Shown: piece after piece, positions 17,181-25,325 of the stretch
Layout of the letters: each line of letters begins with the position of its first letter
How positions within the stretch are numbered: the first letter of the stretch is position 1
Source: JAAFIM01 sp964467315
Lineage (GTDB): Bacteria > Bacteroidota > Bacteroidia > Chitinophagales > Saprospiraceae
Assembly: GCA_964467315.1 (NCBI GenBank)
Contig: CAYXSA010000009.1
Coordinates: forward strand, 1 to 64,000
Length of the DNA stretch: 64,000 nt
Direction: 5' to 3'
The notes under the pieces: model-generated
Told to the model about the DNA's origin: nothing
Databases searched by the model: none
Seen by the model: only the letters and a program-made list of their open reading frames with translations
Made by a program: the position numbers and the translations under genes

Positions 17181-17298
17181 GCGTGAGGGATAGCAGTGTA
17201 AGGGCAGGCCTTGTGTCTGCCCTGCAACGGATAGCCCGACCCGCGCCCCTTTTAAACAAGCGCGCTTTAGCGCGCGCCGTGGGGGCGCGGGGCACGCC
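17181..17298 (-). repeat. R1 structured element, copy 7 (class A)
   Basis: P1 and P3 are intact. The variable arm carries the GGGCAG-CC-TTGTGTCTGCCC palindrome, a cargo type also seen near 37733. P2 outer arms CCGCGCCCC/GGGGCGCGG enclose a second GCGCGC hairpin. Confidence 0.85.
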
Positions 17299-17327
17299 AT
17301 AAAAATAAAAATCGCTTGAAATAAAGC

Positions 17328-17366
17328 TCATAAAAACATTGATAATCAACTATTTATAAAATAAAA
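17328..17366. repeat. R3 core without heptamers
   Basis: ACATTGATAATCAACTATTT matches the centre of the R3 arrays (TTGATTATCAA and an AT-rich flank) but has no 7-base units beside it. It lies 30 bases from the R1 end. Confidence 0.5.
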
Positions 17367-17402
17367 AAACCACCTGTGCAAAAAAATCTTAACATTTACC
17401 CC

Positions 17403-17410
17403 TATATTTG
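17403..17410 (+). promoter_or_regulatory. Candidate -7 box for the second propeller gene
   Basis: TATATTTG matches TAnnTTTG and lies 48 bases before the ATG. A -33 TTG at ideal spacing is not evident. Confidence 0.5.
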
Positions 17411-17458
17411 TAGTTTATAAATGCGCTGCATCTCAAAAAGACTAAAAACCAATTTTAT

Positions 17459-20401
17459 ATGTCTATGCATTTACCACATTTTTTATTGGCTATCTGCGCC
17501 TTTGGGTTTTCCTTCCGATACGCCCAAGCTCAAGACCTCGCCCAACAATCCTCCCTCCCAAGCACCCAACATCAGGCTTGGCTATCGGCGCAAAAATCTG
17601 CTTTCGAGGAAAACAAAGGACAGGTTACAGGCGACGATGCGGCGAAAGTGCGCTATTTCTACCAAGAAGGCGGCTTATCTATGTTTTTGCTGCCTACGGG
17701 CATCGCCTACCAATTCAATCGCACCCACTACCCCGAAGGCTATCGGCATTTGGATAAATTCGCCTCTACGGAAGAGCGCGAAGCAATGCAGGAACTGGCG
17801 AAAAATATCCGCACGGAAACCTATCGCATGGACGTAGAGCTTGTCGGCGCTAACCCGCAGGCGCGTATCTCTGTAGAAGGCAAATCCGCCGACTATATCC
17901 AATACTACAACCACAATGCACTCGACGTACACAGTTACAGCCGCCTAACCTACCATGAGATATATCCCAATATCGATTGGGTTTTGTACAAAACCGCAAG
18001 CGGCGATTTGAAATATGATTTCATCGTTCGCCCTGGCGGCGACCCCGCCCAAATACGCCTACGCACCCAGCACGCCGAAGCCGTAGAACTCAACGAAGAC
18101 GGCGGTATCACGCTGAAAAACCGCATGGGCAGCATCACGGAAAAAGCCCCCGTATCCCTGCAAGGCAGGGTAAAAATCGCCACCCGCTTCGCGCAAGAGG
18201 GCGATTATCTGCGCTTCGACTTGGGCGACTACGACCGCAGCCAAATGCTGGTAATAGACCCGAGTCTACTTTGGGCGACTTACTATGGCGGCACTAACGG
18301 CGAAACCGGCGCAGCCTGCGCAGTAGATGCTGCTGGTAATGTTTATTTGGTGGGGTCAACGAACTCTACAACAAATATAGCCTCTGGGGGGCATCAGAAT
18401 ACTTATGGCGGGAGCTCGAACGTTTTTTTTAGAGGGGATGCTTTTTTAGTAAAATTTGATGCTGCAGGTGTTCGTCAATGGGCAACTTATTATGGTGGGA
18501 CGAACTATAACAAAGGCATATCTTGTGCGGTAGATAGTACTGGCAATGTCTATTTGGCAGGATTTTCCGCCTCTACAGCGAACATTGCCTCCGCAGGGCA
18601 TCAAAACGCCTATGGCGGTGGCACGGAGGATGCTTTCTTAGTTAAATTCAACAGTACGGGCACACGCTTATGGGCAAGCTACTATGGCGGTATAGGGGCT
18701 GATTATGGTTATTCTTGCACTACGGATGGCTTAGGCAATGTCTATTTGGCGGGATATACCTCCTCTCCCTCTGCCATTGCTTCCACAGGGCATCAAAACA
18801 CTTTAGGGAGCTCCGCCACAGATGCTTTTTTAGTAAAATTTGACGAGTCTGGTGCCCGCCTATGGGCAACTTACTATGGTGGGGTGGGGGCTGATTATGG
18901 CTATGCTTGTGCGGTAGATGCTGCCAACAACGTTTATTTGGCAGGATACACCTCGTCAGACTCGGCAATTGCTGCTGGCGGGCATCAGAATACTTATCTT
19001 GGCGGTGGTGGTGATGCTTTTTTAGCAAAATTTGACGAATCTGGTACTCGTTTATGGGCGACTTATTATGCAGGGTTTGGTAACGATATAGGCTATTCTT
19101 GTGCGGTAGATGGTGCTGATAATGTTTATTTGGCAGGTATGACTCAATCCATTTCGGGTATTTCCTCTGGAGGGCATCAGAATATACACGGAGGGGGAAA
19201 TGATGCTTTTTTAGTCAAATTCAATAGTGCAGGAATTCGCCAATGGGGAAGCTATTATGGGAGTCCAGAAACTGACTATGGCTATTTTTGTGCTACTGAT
19301 GCTGCAGATAATATTTATTTGATGGGGGCTACCCTCTCTACTACTGCCATTGCCTTCGCAGGGCACCAAAACACTTTTGGTGGTGGGATTGGAGATGCTT
19401 TTTTAGTAAAGTTTAATGATGCAGGGACTCGCCAATGGGGAACTTACTATGGTGGAACTGCTGACGATTATGGCTATTTTTGTGCTGTAGATGGCACTGA
19501 TCAGGTCTATTTAGGGGGATCGACAGCTTCTCTTTCTGCTATTGCCTTTGCGGGACATCAAAATACAAAAGCGGGTGGCGAGGATGCTTTTTTAGCAAAA
19601 TTTGGCCCTTGCGTGGCTACAGCATCGACTATAACACAAAGCTCTTGCAGCACCTTCACCCTCAACGCGCAGACTTACACGACAAGCGGCACATACACGC
19701 AAACTCGCACAAATACGGCAGGCTGCGATAGTACCATTACCCTAAATTTGACGATAAATCAGCCCAGCAGTGCGACCATTACCCAAAGTTCTTGCACAAG
19801 TTTTACTTTAAACGGTACGACTTATACGGCAAGCGGCACATACACGCAAAACCGCACAAACGCGGCGGGTTGCGATAGCAGCATCACCCTAAATTTGACC
19901 ATCAACGCCCTGCCCAATGCGGCGATTAGCGAAAATGCGGGCACTTTGACGGCGGCGCAAGCGGGAGCCGCCTACCAATGGCTCGACTGCGACAATGCCA
20001 ACACGCCCATCGCGGGCGCTATAGCACAAAGCTTTACCCCCACAGCAAGCGGCAATTATGCCGTATCCATCAGCCTCAACGGCTGTACGGCAGTATCGAA
20101 TTGTATAAATTTCGTCTTTATCGGTATCGAGCGCGAAGGCGAGGCAAATGACGCTTTCCGCCTCTACCCCAACCCCACGACGAGCGGGCAAATTTTCTTG
20201 CAAGACCTCACGCAAGGCAGAGCGGGCGCACTGCACGTCGAATTGTATGATGCATTAGGGCGCAATCTCTGGACAAAAGAGCTAAGCAGCAGCGATAACC
20301 TCCACAGCATTGCATTGCCCAGTGTCGGCGGCGCGTACATCTTGCGCCTGCGCAGCGCGAGCGGTAGCGTACAAACTTGGCGCATCGTATCCAGCCGATA
20401 A
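17459..20401 (+). CDS. Seven-bladed beta-propeller surface protein with type IX sorting domain (paralogue 2)
   Basis: This 980-residue paralogue of the preceding gene has the same order: signal peptide (FLLAICAFGFSFRYAQA), DUF7948-type N-domain, seven WATYYGG/WGTYYGG blades, disulphide-type repeats and a type A sorting domain ending WRIVSSR. Differences are instructive. The blades are well diverged and more T-rich in codon use, while the last 700 bases are near-identical to paralogue 1. There are two rather than three SATITQ repeats. Blade 5 has WATYYAGFG and blade 6 WGSYYGSPE. The second ATG at 17465 is an alternative start. Expected surface location is the same; separate ligands are plausible. 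Confidence 0.88.
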   Translation: MSMHLPHFLLAICAFGFSFRYAQAQDLAQQSSLPSTQHQAWLSAQKSAFEENKGQVTGDDAAKVRYFYQEGGLSMFLLPTGIAYQFNRTHYPEGYRHLDKFASTEEREAMQELAKNIRTETYRMDVELVGANPQARISVEGKSADYIQYYNHNALDVHSYSRLTYHEIYPNIDWVLYKTASGDLKYDFIVRPGGDPAQIRLRTQHAEAVELNEDGGITLKNRMGSITEKAPVSLQGRVKIATRFAQEGDYLRFDLGDYDRSQMLVIDPSLLWATYYGGTNGETGAACAVDAAGNVYLVGSTNSTTNIASGGHQNTYGGSSNVFFRGDAFLVKFDAAGVRQWATYYGGTNYNKGISCAVDSTGNVYLAGFSASTANIASAGHQNAYGGGTEDAFLVKFNSTGTRLWASYYGGIGADYGYSCTTDGLGNVYLAGYTSSPSAIASTGHQNTLGSSATDAFLVKFDESGARLWATYYGGVGADYGYACAVDAANNVYLAGYTSSDSAIAAGGHQNTYLGGGGDAFLAKFDESGTRLWATYYAGFGNDIGYSCAVDGADNVYLAGMTQSISGISSGGHQNIHGGGNDAFLVKFNSAGIRQWGSYYGSPETDYGYFCATDAADNIYLMGATLSTTAIAFAGHQNTFGGGIGDAFLVKFNDAGTRQWGTYYGGTADDYGYFCAVDGTDQVYLGGSTASLSAIAFAGHQNTKAGGEDAFLAKFGPCVATASTITQSSCSTFTLNAQTYTTSGTYTQTRTNTAGCDSTITLNLTINQPSSATITQSSCTSFTLNGTTYTASGTYTQNRTNAAGCDSSITLNLTINALPNAAISENAGTLTAAQAGAAYQWLDCDNANTPIAGAIAQSFTPTASGNYAVSISLNGCTAVSNCINFVFIGIEREGEANDAFRLYPNPTTSGQIFLQDLTQGRAGALHVELYDALGRNLWTKELSSSDNLHSIALPSVGGAYILRLRSASGSVQTWRIVSSR

Positions 20402-20424
20402 ATAAAAAATTTATTTTTTACCCC

Positions 20425-20470
20425 AAAAGCCCTGTTGCCAAAAATACGCGACGGGGCTTTTTTATTTTTT
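20425..20470 (+). terminator. Terminator hairpin after the second propeller gene
   Basis: AAAAGCCCTGTTGC pairs imperfectly with GCGACGGGGCTTTTTT and is followed by a long T run, which also forms the T flank of the next R1 copy. Confidence 0.7.
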
Positions 20471-20472
20471 TT

Positions 20473-20552
20473 GGCGTGCCCGCTGCCCAAAAAGGGGCAG
20501 CGGTCGGGCTATTTGAGCCGTAGCATGCTACGGCTCTACATATCCCTCACGC
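20473..20552 (+). repeat. R1 structured element, copy 8 (class A)
   Basis: P2 is CGCTGCCC-AAAAA-GGGGCAGCG. P1 and P3 are intact. It carries the same GCCGTAGCATGCTACGGC cargo as copies 1 and 6. Confidence 0.88.
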
Positions 20553-20559
20553 ATTTTTA

Positions 20560-20592
20560 TCCCGCCCTGCAAAGGGCAGGGCGGGCTTTTTT
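20560..20592 (+). terminator. Terminator-like hairpin beside R1
   Basis: CCCGCCCTG pairs with CAGGGCGGG, followed by CTTTTTT. The complement of the loop contains CCTTTG, as in other hairpins next to R1. Confidence 0.6.
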
Positions 20593-20645
20593 CTGTAAAT
20601 TCGCACAATTTTTGAGTAGAGGCAGGCTGCCCCTTCGACAGATTT

Positions 20646-20746
20646 GCGAGAGGGATAGTAGCGGAACCACCTTTGCGCCTGCGGCGCAAAGGTGATGTAG
20701 CGCATAGCCCGACGCAAGCCGCCGCAAGGCGGCGAAGCGGCTCGCC
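20646..20746 (-). repeat. R1 structured element, copy 9 (class C, compensated P1)
   Basis: Both ends are changed together: GCGAG replaces GCGTG and CTCGC replaces CACGC, so P1 still pairs. P3 (GGGCTA/TATCCC) is as in class A. P2 is GCTTCGCCGCC/GGCGGCTTGC. The variable arm is an ACCTTTGCGCC/GGCGCAAAGGT palindrome. Confidence 0.8.
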
Positions 20747-20793
20747 CCCATAAAAAACCTTCCTTTACCTTCAACACCAAGAAAGATAAGTAT

Positions 20794-21966
20794 ATGAAAA
20801 AGCAAGTATTTTTAGCTTGGTTGCTGGCATTAGCGCCTGTCTATCAGGCATTTGCGCAAGTCCTGCCGATGGACACAGACCGCCCCTTTAGCGATGACCC
20901 GCAGGAGTTGGTACGCGCGGCGCGGGCGAGTTTTTTCGCCCAATTTGCGCCCCTGCGCCTGCCCGCCGTGTACGAAATGAGCAGCTCGGCGGCAGCCGCA
21001 AAATGGGCTTCTACGCTCAAAAGCTTAGACAACGAAGAGTTGGCGGCACAATTTCCGATTTTCGTGCCCGCCAACACGAGCGAGCGCGCTCAAGCCTATT
21101 ATCCGCTCGGCGTTAGCAAATTGAGTGAAGAATTATCCGCCTATTGGCTGCTCGAAAAGCTGGAAGGCGAGATTTGGGAATTGCGCGCCTACACGCTACG
21201 CGCGCAAACGGAGTTTGTCAGCCTGCACCGCATCGCCGCCACAGGCAGCGCAAAAATTAGCTTGCAGCTTGCCGCCGACCTTAGCCTGACGAAAAAAGAA
21301 AATTTTGAGCGCGATTTAGCCGCCATAGAAGCCCCGCAGCGCTTTGCGGGTGAGCGGACAAGCAGCGCCAAATTGGGCAAAGACGGCAAACTTTCGGCTT
21401 GGACGGAGACCGAAAGCAAAGGCATACAAGTCCTTGATTATCAAGAAGATAAGTTGCCCAATGAAATCTATAAGGGCGACGGTACAACCATAGAAGGGCT
21501 ACATTTTATCGACGCGCAAGGGGCGCATTACGTTATCGTCGGCTTCACAGGCGAGGAAGGCGCGGGTTTGGAGCTATATTTTTACCATTATTTGCGCAAA
21601 AAGGGCGAAACCCGCTACTCGCCCCTGCACCAGATGACGGAGCAAACGAAAGCCTGTGAGTTGCCTGCGCGCGACTTTTTCGACAAAAATGGGGTTGCTT
21701 TTTTGAGCGATGTAGACAAAAACGGCATTGCCGAAATCGTCATACCTTATTGGCTCGACTGTCGGCGCACGAGCCTGCCTACGCTGCCCATGCAGCTTAT
21801 CTTTTGGGAGGCACAGCGCGAAGGCACGCTGCCCATCAACGTAGATTTGAAGAGCAGCGCGGCAAGCTATAATTTTTCTACGGGCATTTGGGCGCGCATG
21901 AACGAAGCCCAGCGCGGCTATTTGGCGCAGGCTATCAAGGCGCTCGCCGCCCGTAGCAAGCGCTAA
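20794..21966 (+). CDS. Exported protein with an M949_RS01915-like C-terminal region, function unknown
   Basis: The product has 390 residues and a signal peptide MKKQVFLAWLLALAPVYQAF cleaved near FAQ. The middle is charged and helical. The C-terminal region has FLSDVDKNGIAEIVIPYWLD then C, resembling the DVDxDGxAE...C motif seen in proteins loosely annotated as M949_RS01915-family surface polysaccharide proteins; that resemblance is from memory and weak. It overlaps the end of lipA tail to tail by 4 bases. The two genes are convergent, so there is no operon. Confidence 0.7.
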   Translation: MKKQVFLAWLLALAPVYQAFAQVLPMDTDRPFSDDPQELVRAARASFFAQFAPLRLPAVYEMSSSAAAAKWASTLKSLDNEELAAQFPIFVPANTSERAQAYYPLGVSKLSEELSAYWLLEKLEGEIWELRAYTLRAQTEFVSLHRIAATGSAKISLQLAADLSLTKKENFERDLAAIEAPQRFAGERTSSAKLGKDGKLSAWTETESKGIQVLDYQEDKLPNEIYKGDGTTIEGLHFIDAQGAHYVIVGFTGEEGAGLELYFYHYLRKKGETRYSPLHQMTEQTKACELPARDFFDKNGVAFLSDVDKNGIAEIVIPYWLDCRRTSLPTLPMQLIFWEAQREGTLPINVDLKSSAASYNFSTGIWARMNEAQRGYLAQAIKALAARSKR

Positions 21967-22877
21967 ATATGCCGCTCGGCATGGTAGGAAGAGCGCACCA
22001 GCGCGCCGCTTTCTACGAAATTAAAGCCTTTTTCCAGCCCAATGCGTTTATACTCGTCGAATATGTCGGGATGAATGTATTGGGCTATTTCTATGTGCAT
22101 TTTCGTAGGCTGTAGATACTGCCCGATGGTGAGTACATCACAGCCATGCTCCAGCAGGTCGTCCATGAGGCGCAACATATCTTCTTTGGTTTCGCCCAAG
22201 CCGACCATAACGCCCGATTTGGTGCGTTTGCCATAGGCTTTGGTGCGGCGTATCTGCTCCAAGCTGCGTTCGTATTTGGCTTGGGGGCGCACTTTGCGAT
22301 AGAGCGGGGCGACGGTTTCCATATTATGGGATACGACCTCTTGCCCTGCGCTAATCATGGTTTCGAGTGCCTCCCAGTTGGCGCGCACATCGGGAATCAG
22401 GGTTTCGATGGTGGTCGTGGGCGAGGTTTCTTTGACCAAGCGCACGGTTTCGTGCCAAACGGCAGCGCCTTTGTCCTTGAGTTCGTCGCGGTTGACGGAG
22501 GTGATGACGGCGTGTTTTACGCCCATCAGTCGGATAGCTTCGGCGACGCGGCGCGGCTCGTCTTCGTCGTATTCTGTGGGTCTGCCCGTAGCTACGGCGC
22601 AGAAGGAGCAAGAGCGGGTGCAAACGTTGCCCAATATCATAAAGGTAGCTGTACCCTCGCCCCAGCATTCGCCCATATTGGGGCAATGTCCGCTTTGGCA
22701 GATGGTATGCAGCTTATTGGTTTGCACGATTTCGCTTAGTCGGCGATAGTTTTCGCCGATGGGCAATTTTACGCGCAGCCATTCGGGTTTGCGCGTGCGC
22801 GCTGGCGGGGTGAGCGGCAGCGGAGGCGCATCGGCGCTATTGGCAGCGTTGGAAACAACGGGAAGTTCGTGTAGCAT
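21963..22877 (-). CDS. lipA: Lipoyl synthase
   Basis: This 304-residue radical SAM enzyme inserts two sulphurs into the octanoyl group on lipoyl domains. The auxiliary cluster ligands are Cys60, Cys65 and Cys71 (CQSGHCPNMGEC). The SAM cluster ligands are Cys86, Cys90 and Cys93 (CTRSCSFC). GLGETKEDM and the C-terminal RSSYHAE serine ligand motif are present, so the enzyme should be active. The ATG at 22877 is chosen because the longer in-frame reading crosses a heptamer array and R4. The start codon itself abuts heptamer units, which leaves little room for a normal leader. Confidence 0.97.
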   Translation of the reverse strand: MLHELPVVSNAANSADAPPLPLTPPARTRKPEWLRVKLPIGENYRRLSEIVQTNKLHTICQSGHCPNMGECWGEGTATFMILGNVCTRSCSFCAVATGRPTEYDEDEPRRVAEAIRLMGVKHAVITSVNRDELKDKGAAVWHETVRLVKETSPTTTIETLIPDVRANWEALETMISAGQEVVSHNMETVAPLYRKVRPQAKYERSLEQIRRTKAYGKRTKSGVMVGLGETKEDMLRLMDDLLEHGCDVLTIGQYLQPTKMHIEIAQYIHPDIFDEYKRIGLEKGFNFVESGALVRSSYHAERHI

Positions 22878-22920
22878 AATGACGAATGACGAAAACGAAG
22901 TTAACGCGAAGCGAATGAGT
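22878..22920. repeat. R3 heptamer remnant at the lipA start
   Basis: AATGACGAATGACGAAAACG is followed by AAGTTAACGCGAAGCGAATG, the same composite seen near 2411 (inverted) and 56215. It replaces the normal leader of lipA. Confidence 0.65.
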
Positions 22921-22940
22921 TTACAAAAATGTGCGAACAT

Positions 22941-23000
22941 AGCCCCAAAGGGGCTTGCCTTTCGTAGCCGCAGGCTGCGCGCTACGCGCTTACCTGCGGC
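22941..23000. repeat. R4 repeat, copy 2
   Basis: AGCCCCAAAGGGGCTTGCCT and the GCAGGCTGCGCGCTACGCGC palindrome repeat the R4 layout in inverted order relative to the copies at 5105 and 29314. Confidence 0.6.
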
Positions 23001-23060
23001 GGCAGAGCAGCACAACAACCACAACACAAAAATACGCTTTTTGCTGCACTTTTGCCAATA

Positions 23061-23100
23061 AAAAAACACGCCGCCCAATCTTGCATTGGTGGCGTGTTTT
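23061..23100 (-). terminator. Rho-independent terminator
   Basis: On the minus strand ACACGCCACCAAT pairs with ATTGGGCGGCGTGT, followed by six T. It lies 24 bases after the stop of the next gene. Confidence 0.8.
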
Positions 23101-23123
23101 ATGTTTACTCGCTTTCTAAGCGC

Positions 23124-24017
23124 CTACTTCGCGGCGGCTTGAGCGGCGGCTGCCATTTTGGTAAGCATCTCTACGCTTACGCTTTTGAGCAGTTCATCGA
23201 TTTTGGCTTTAAGCTGTTTGTTTTGTTCGCGGGCTGTAGTGCGCTCTGGGGTTTCTGTGCCTGATACGGGTGTTTCTGCGCCAGGAACGGCGATTTTCAG
23301 CAGTTTGAAGATGCTGGAAACGGTATCAAAGGGCTTTTGAAACTGCGTTTTTTCTTCGGGCAGTGCTTTGCCGAAAGACTCGAAAAAGGTAGTGCCTTCT
23401 TCTTTGAGTTTGAGCGCAAGCTCTTTGGATTTTGTTTTTTGGAACTCGGCATAAGAAACCTGTATGCGTTTCCAGTAGCCGCCCAAAACGCCAACTTGTG
23501 GGGTTTGCTTGGGTGCTTCTTCGGCTACGACATTGGTTTCTGTGCCTTCTGTTTCGTCTTCTGGCTCTTCCGTTTCCAATTCGGCGGCTGCTTCGGCTGC
23601 TTCGGCTGCTTTTTCGTCGATTTCTGCGCCTACTTTGAAGTTAGCAAAAGCAGGCGTGAAGGTCTTTTTCATTGCCTTCGTTACTAAGGCTTCTTTTGCA
23701 AATAGTTTGCCTTTCACGGGGCAAAACACCAGCGTAGGCACTTTTTTGTCGTCGTACTCCACATAGCAAAGACCGCGCACACAGGTCGTTTGGTTCTTGG
23801 CTACCGTTTCCTTGATTTCGGCTTTGAAAGCGTTGAGCTTGCCGAAAACAAACAAATGGTCTGTAGCACCCGTCGAAAATTTGTGTTCGAGGTTAATGAA
23901 AAACGGCGCTTTTTTGCCCGTTTCTGCATTGTATTTTTTGCCCAGTTTGCTAATTGCCTTTTTGTTGATGTCGGCTGGCTTGACATCAGCCAATTTCTTG
24001 CCTTTCGGATTGAACAT
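23124..24017 (-). CDS. Acidic protein of unknown function with Ala/Glu-rich linker
   Basis: The 297-residue product has no signal peptide or membrane segment. Residues 1-130 form a Lys-rich mixed alpha/beta region with three cysteines (TTCVRGLCYVEY, LVFCPVKG). Residues 135-175 are a low-complexity Ala/Glu linker (EKAAEAAEAAAELETEEPED). The C-terminal 120 residues look helical (KELALKLKEEGTTFFESFGK). The ATG at 24017 is preferred to an upstream in-frame start. A TATATTTA box about 55 bases upstream differs by one base from the phylum -7 consensus. A strong terminator follows, so it is monocistronic. No family was recognised. Confidence 0.75.
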   Translation of the reverse strand: MFNPKGKKLADVKPADINKKAISKLGKKYNAETGKKAPFFINLEHKFSTGATDHLFVFGKLNAFKAEIKETVAKNQTTCVRGLCYVEYDDKKVPTLVFCPVKGKLFAKEALVTKAMKKTFTPAFANFKVGAEIDEKAAEAAEAAAELETEEPEDETEGTETNVVAEEAPKQTPQVGVLGGYWKRIQVSYAEFQKTKSKELALKLKEEGTTFFESFGKALPEEKTQFQKPFDTVSSIFKLLKIAVPGAETPVSGTETPERTTAREQNKQLKAKIDELLKSVSVEMLTKMAAAAQAAAK

Positions 24018-24149
24018 AGCGTATATTGGAGGTTTTAATTGATTTTTAAAAATCTCATTAGACTTTATCGGGCTAAATATAGCGCTTTTTATACACCCTT
24101 GCAAGAGTTGGTAGAAAATAGTCCGAAAATAGGGGCTCTTTTTTTTCGT

Positions 24150-24230
24150 GGCGTGCCCGCCGCGCCAAAAAGGGCGCGGCGGTCGGGCTATTCACGCCGC
24201 GATGAATCGCGGCGCTACTATCCCTCACGC
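24150..24230 (+). repeat. R1 structured element, copy 10 (class A)
   Basis: P2 is GCCGCGCC-AAAAA-GGGCGCGGC. The arm palindrome is CGCCGCGATGAATCGCGGCG. P1 and P3 are intact. A GCAGGCTGCGC/GCGCAGCCTGC hairpin with a CCTTTG loop in its complement follows at 24240-24268. Confidence 0.88.
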
Positions 24231-24284
24231 AAATTTTGCGCAGGCTGCGCAAAGGGCGCAGCCTGCATGGTTTATCAAGCATTT

Positions 24285-25157
24285 TTATGCGCCTACCTGC
24301 GCCATCTGCGAAAACCAAACCGTTAGCAACACTAACGCCAGCCCAAACACAATACGAAAACCCGCCCAAAACGAAATCCCTACGATAAGCCCATCAAGCC
24401 TAATCTCTGGCAAATGTGACCATAGCCAAACATTGTAAACGATTGCCGTTTTAGAGTCCTTATAAAAATACAACACAGGGGCTTCTCTGGGTAAATTGTT
24501 TGTATTCGTTCCGGGCGGTATCTCTGCATAATGCCGCCCGCCTTCGTGGTCATCGTATTCGTAATAACTCACAAGCACATCTTCTTCTGCCTGATTTTTT
24601 TTATTCGCCCTTTTCAAAATTCCCTTCGTAGCGATACCCAAATATAACAAGGGCAGCAATTTTCGCTGTTTTTGTACCTCATATATAAGAAAGCCTATAG
24701 CCAGCAGCCCAAAAGGCAGCAGTATTTTCAATATTGCCAGCGGTTTTTTGTTGGGGCGCTTGAAATAGATTTTTTTCGTCATCGACGAGTAGAAAACGGG
24801 CACAGTCGCCGTGCAGCCTATCCTATCGCAATAAGCTTTACGATGCGTCGTTTTTTCGCTGTATTCTATGCCATTTTCGTCCTTGTAAAGGAGCATATAA
24901 TTGAACTCTGCCGAACCCTCTCCTTTGATGGCACTCGTTAAGGTCGCTGTAGCATCCACAGCTTTTATAGACGCATCAAATGCCTGCTGCTGCTGATGCT
25001 GGTAAAAAAGCAGTGGCAAGACTACCAACAAACCCAATAAAATCCCCAGCGACAAAGACGAAAACGGACGCGCCACCAAAAACAACCAACGCGAGAGGCG
25101 GGAAGCAAAGCGACGCGGCGGCTGCGATAAGCCTAAAACGGGCTGAAAATCTATCAT
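24285..25157 (-). CDS. Membrane protein with DUF3592-like character
   Basis: This 290-residue protein has three hydrophobic spans: LGILLGLLVVLPLLFY near 35-52, ILKILLPFGLLAIGFLIYEV near 140, and a C-terminal pair around IVGISFWAGFRIVFGLALVLL. Between the first two lies an extracytoplasmic-type segment with CDRIGC and VPVFYSSMTKKIYFKRP, reminiscent of DUF3592 proteins, where a short conversion loop ends in VxYxP. A cytosolic segment follows (KGILKRANKKNQAEEDVLVS). The ATG at 25157 is chosen; the upstream extension reads through tandem repeat DNA. The role is unknown. Confidence 0.7.
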   Translation of the reverse strand: MIDFQPVLGLSQPPRRFASRLSRWLFLVARPFSSLSLGILLGLLVVLPLLFYQHQQQQAFDASIKAVDATATLTSAIKGEGSAEFNYMLLYKDENGIEYSEKTTHRKAYCDRIGCTATVPVFYSSMTKKIYFKRPNKKPLAILKILLPFGLLAIGFLIYEVQKQRKLLPLLYLGIATKGILKRANKKNQAEEDVLVSYYEYDDHEGGRHYAEIPPGTNTNNLPREAPVLYFYKDSKTAIVYNVWLWSHLPEIRLDGLIVGISFWAGFRIVFGLALVLLTVWFSQMAQVGA

Positions 25158-25195
25158 ATTGGGATACCGATTGTTTTGCGTGAGGAACACGAACG

Positions 25196-25305
25196 GCGAA
25201 GCCCTCCGCGAAGCGCATAGTAGGGGCGACTGCGAAGCAGCCGCGAAGCGCATCAACATTCGCCCCAGCGAGGCGAATCAACATTCGCCCCAGCGAGGCG
25301 ATGGT
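25196..25305. repeat. Short tandem and palindromic repeats (GAATCAACATTCGCCCC type)
   Basis: The unit AACATTCGCCCCAGCGAGGC occurs twice in tandem (about 25255-25300), and GCGAAGCGCAT recurs just before it. The same words (CAACATTCGCCC) appear as cargo in R1 copies at 27842 and 61664. Confidence 0.6.
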
Positions 25306-25325
25306 GAAACGCCCCAAAAAAAGCC

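Noticed and set aside
16603..20236. Two matching minus-strand open frames in the propeller genes
   Set aside because: They are antisense shadows of the near-identical 3' block and have no independent support.
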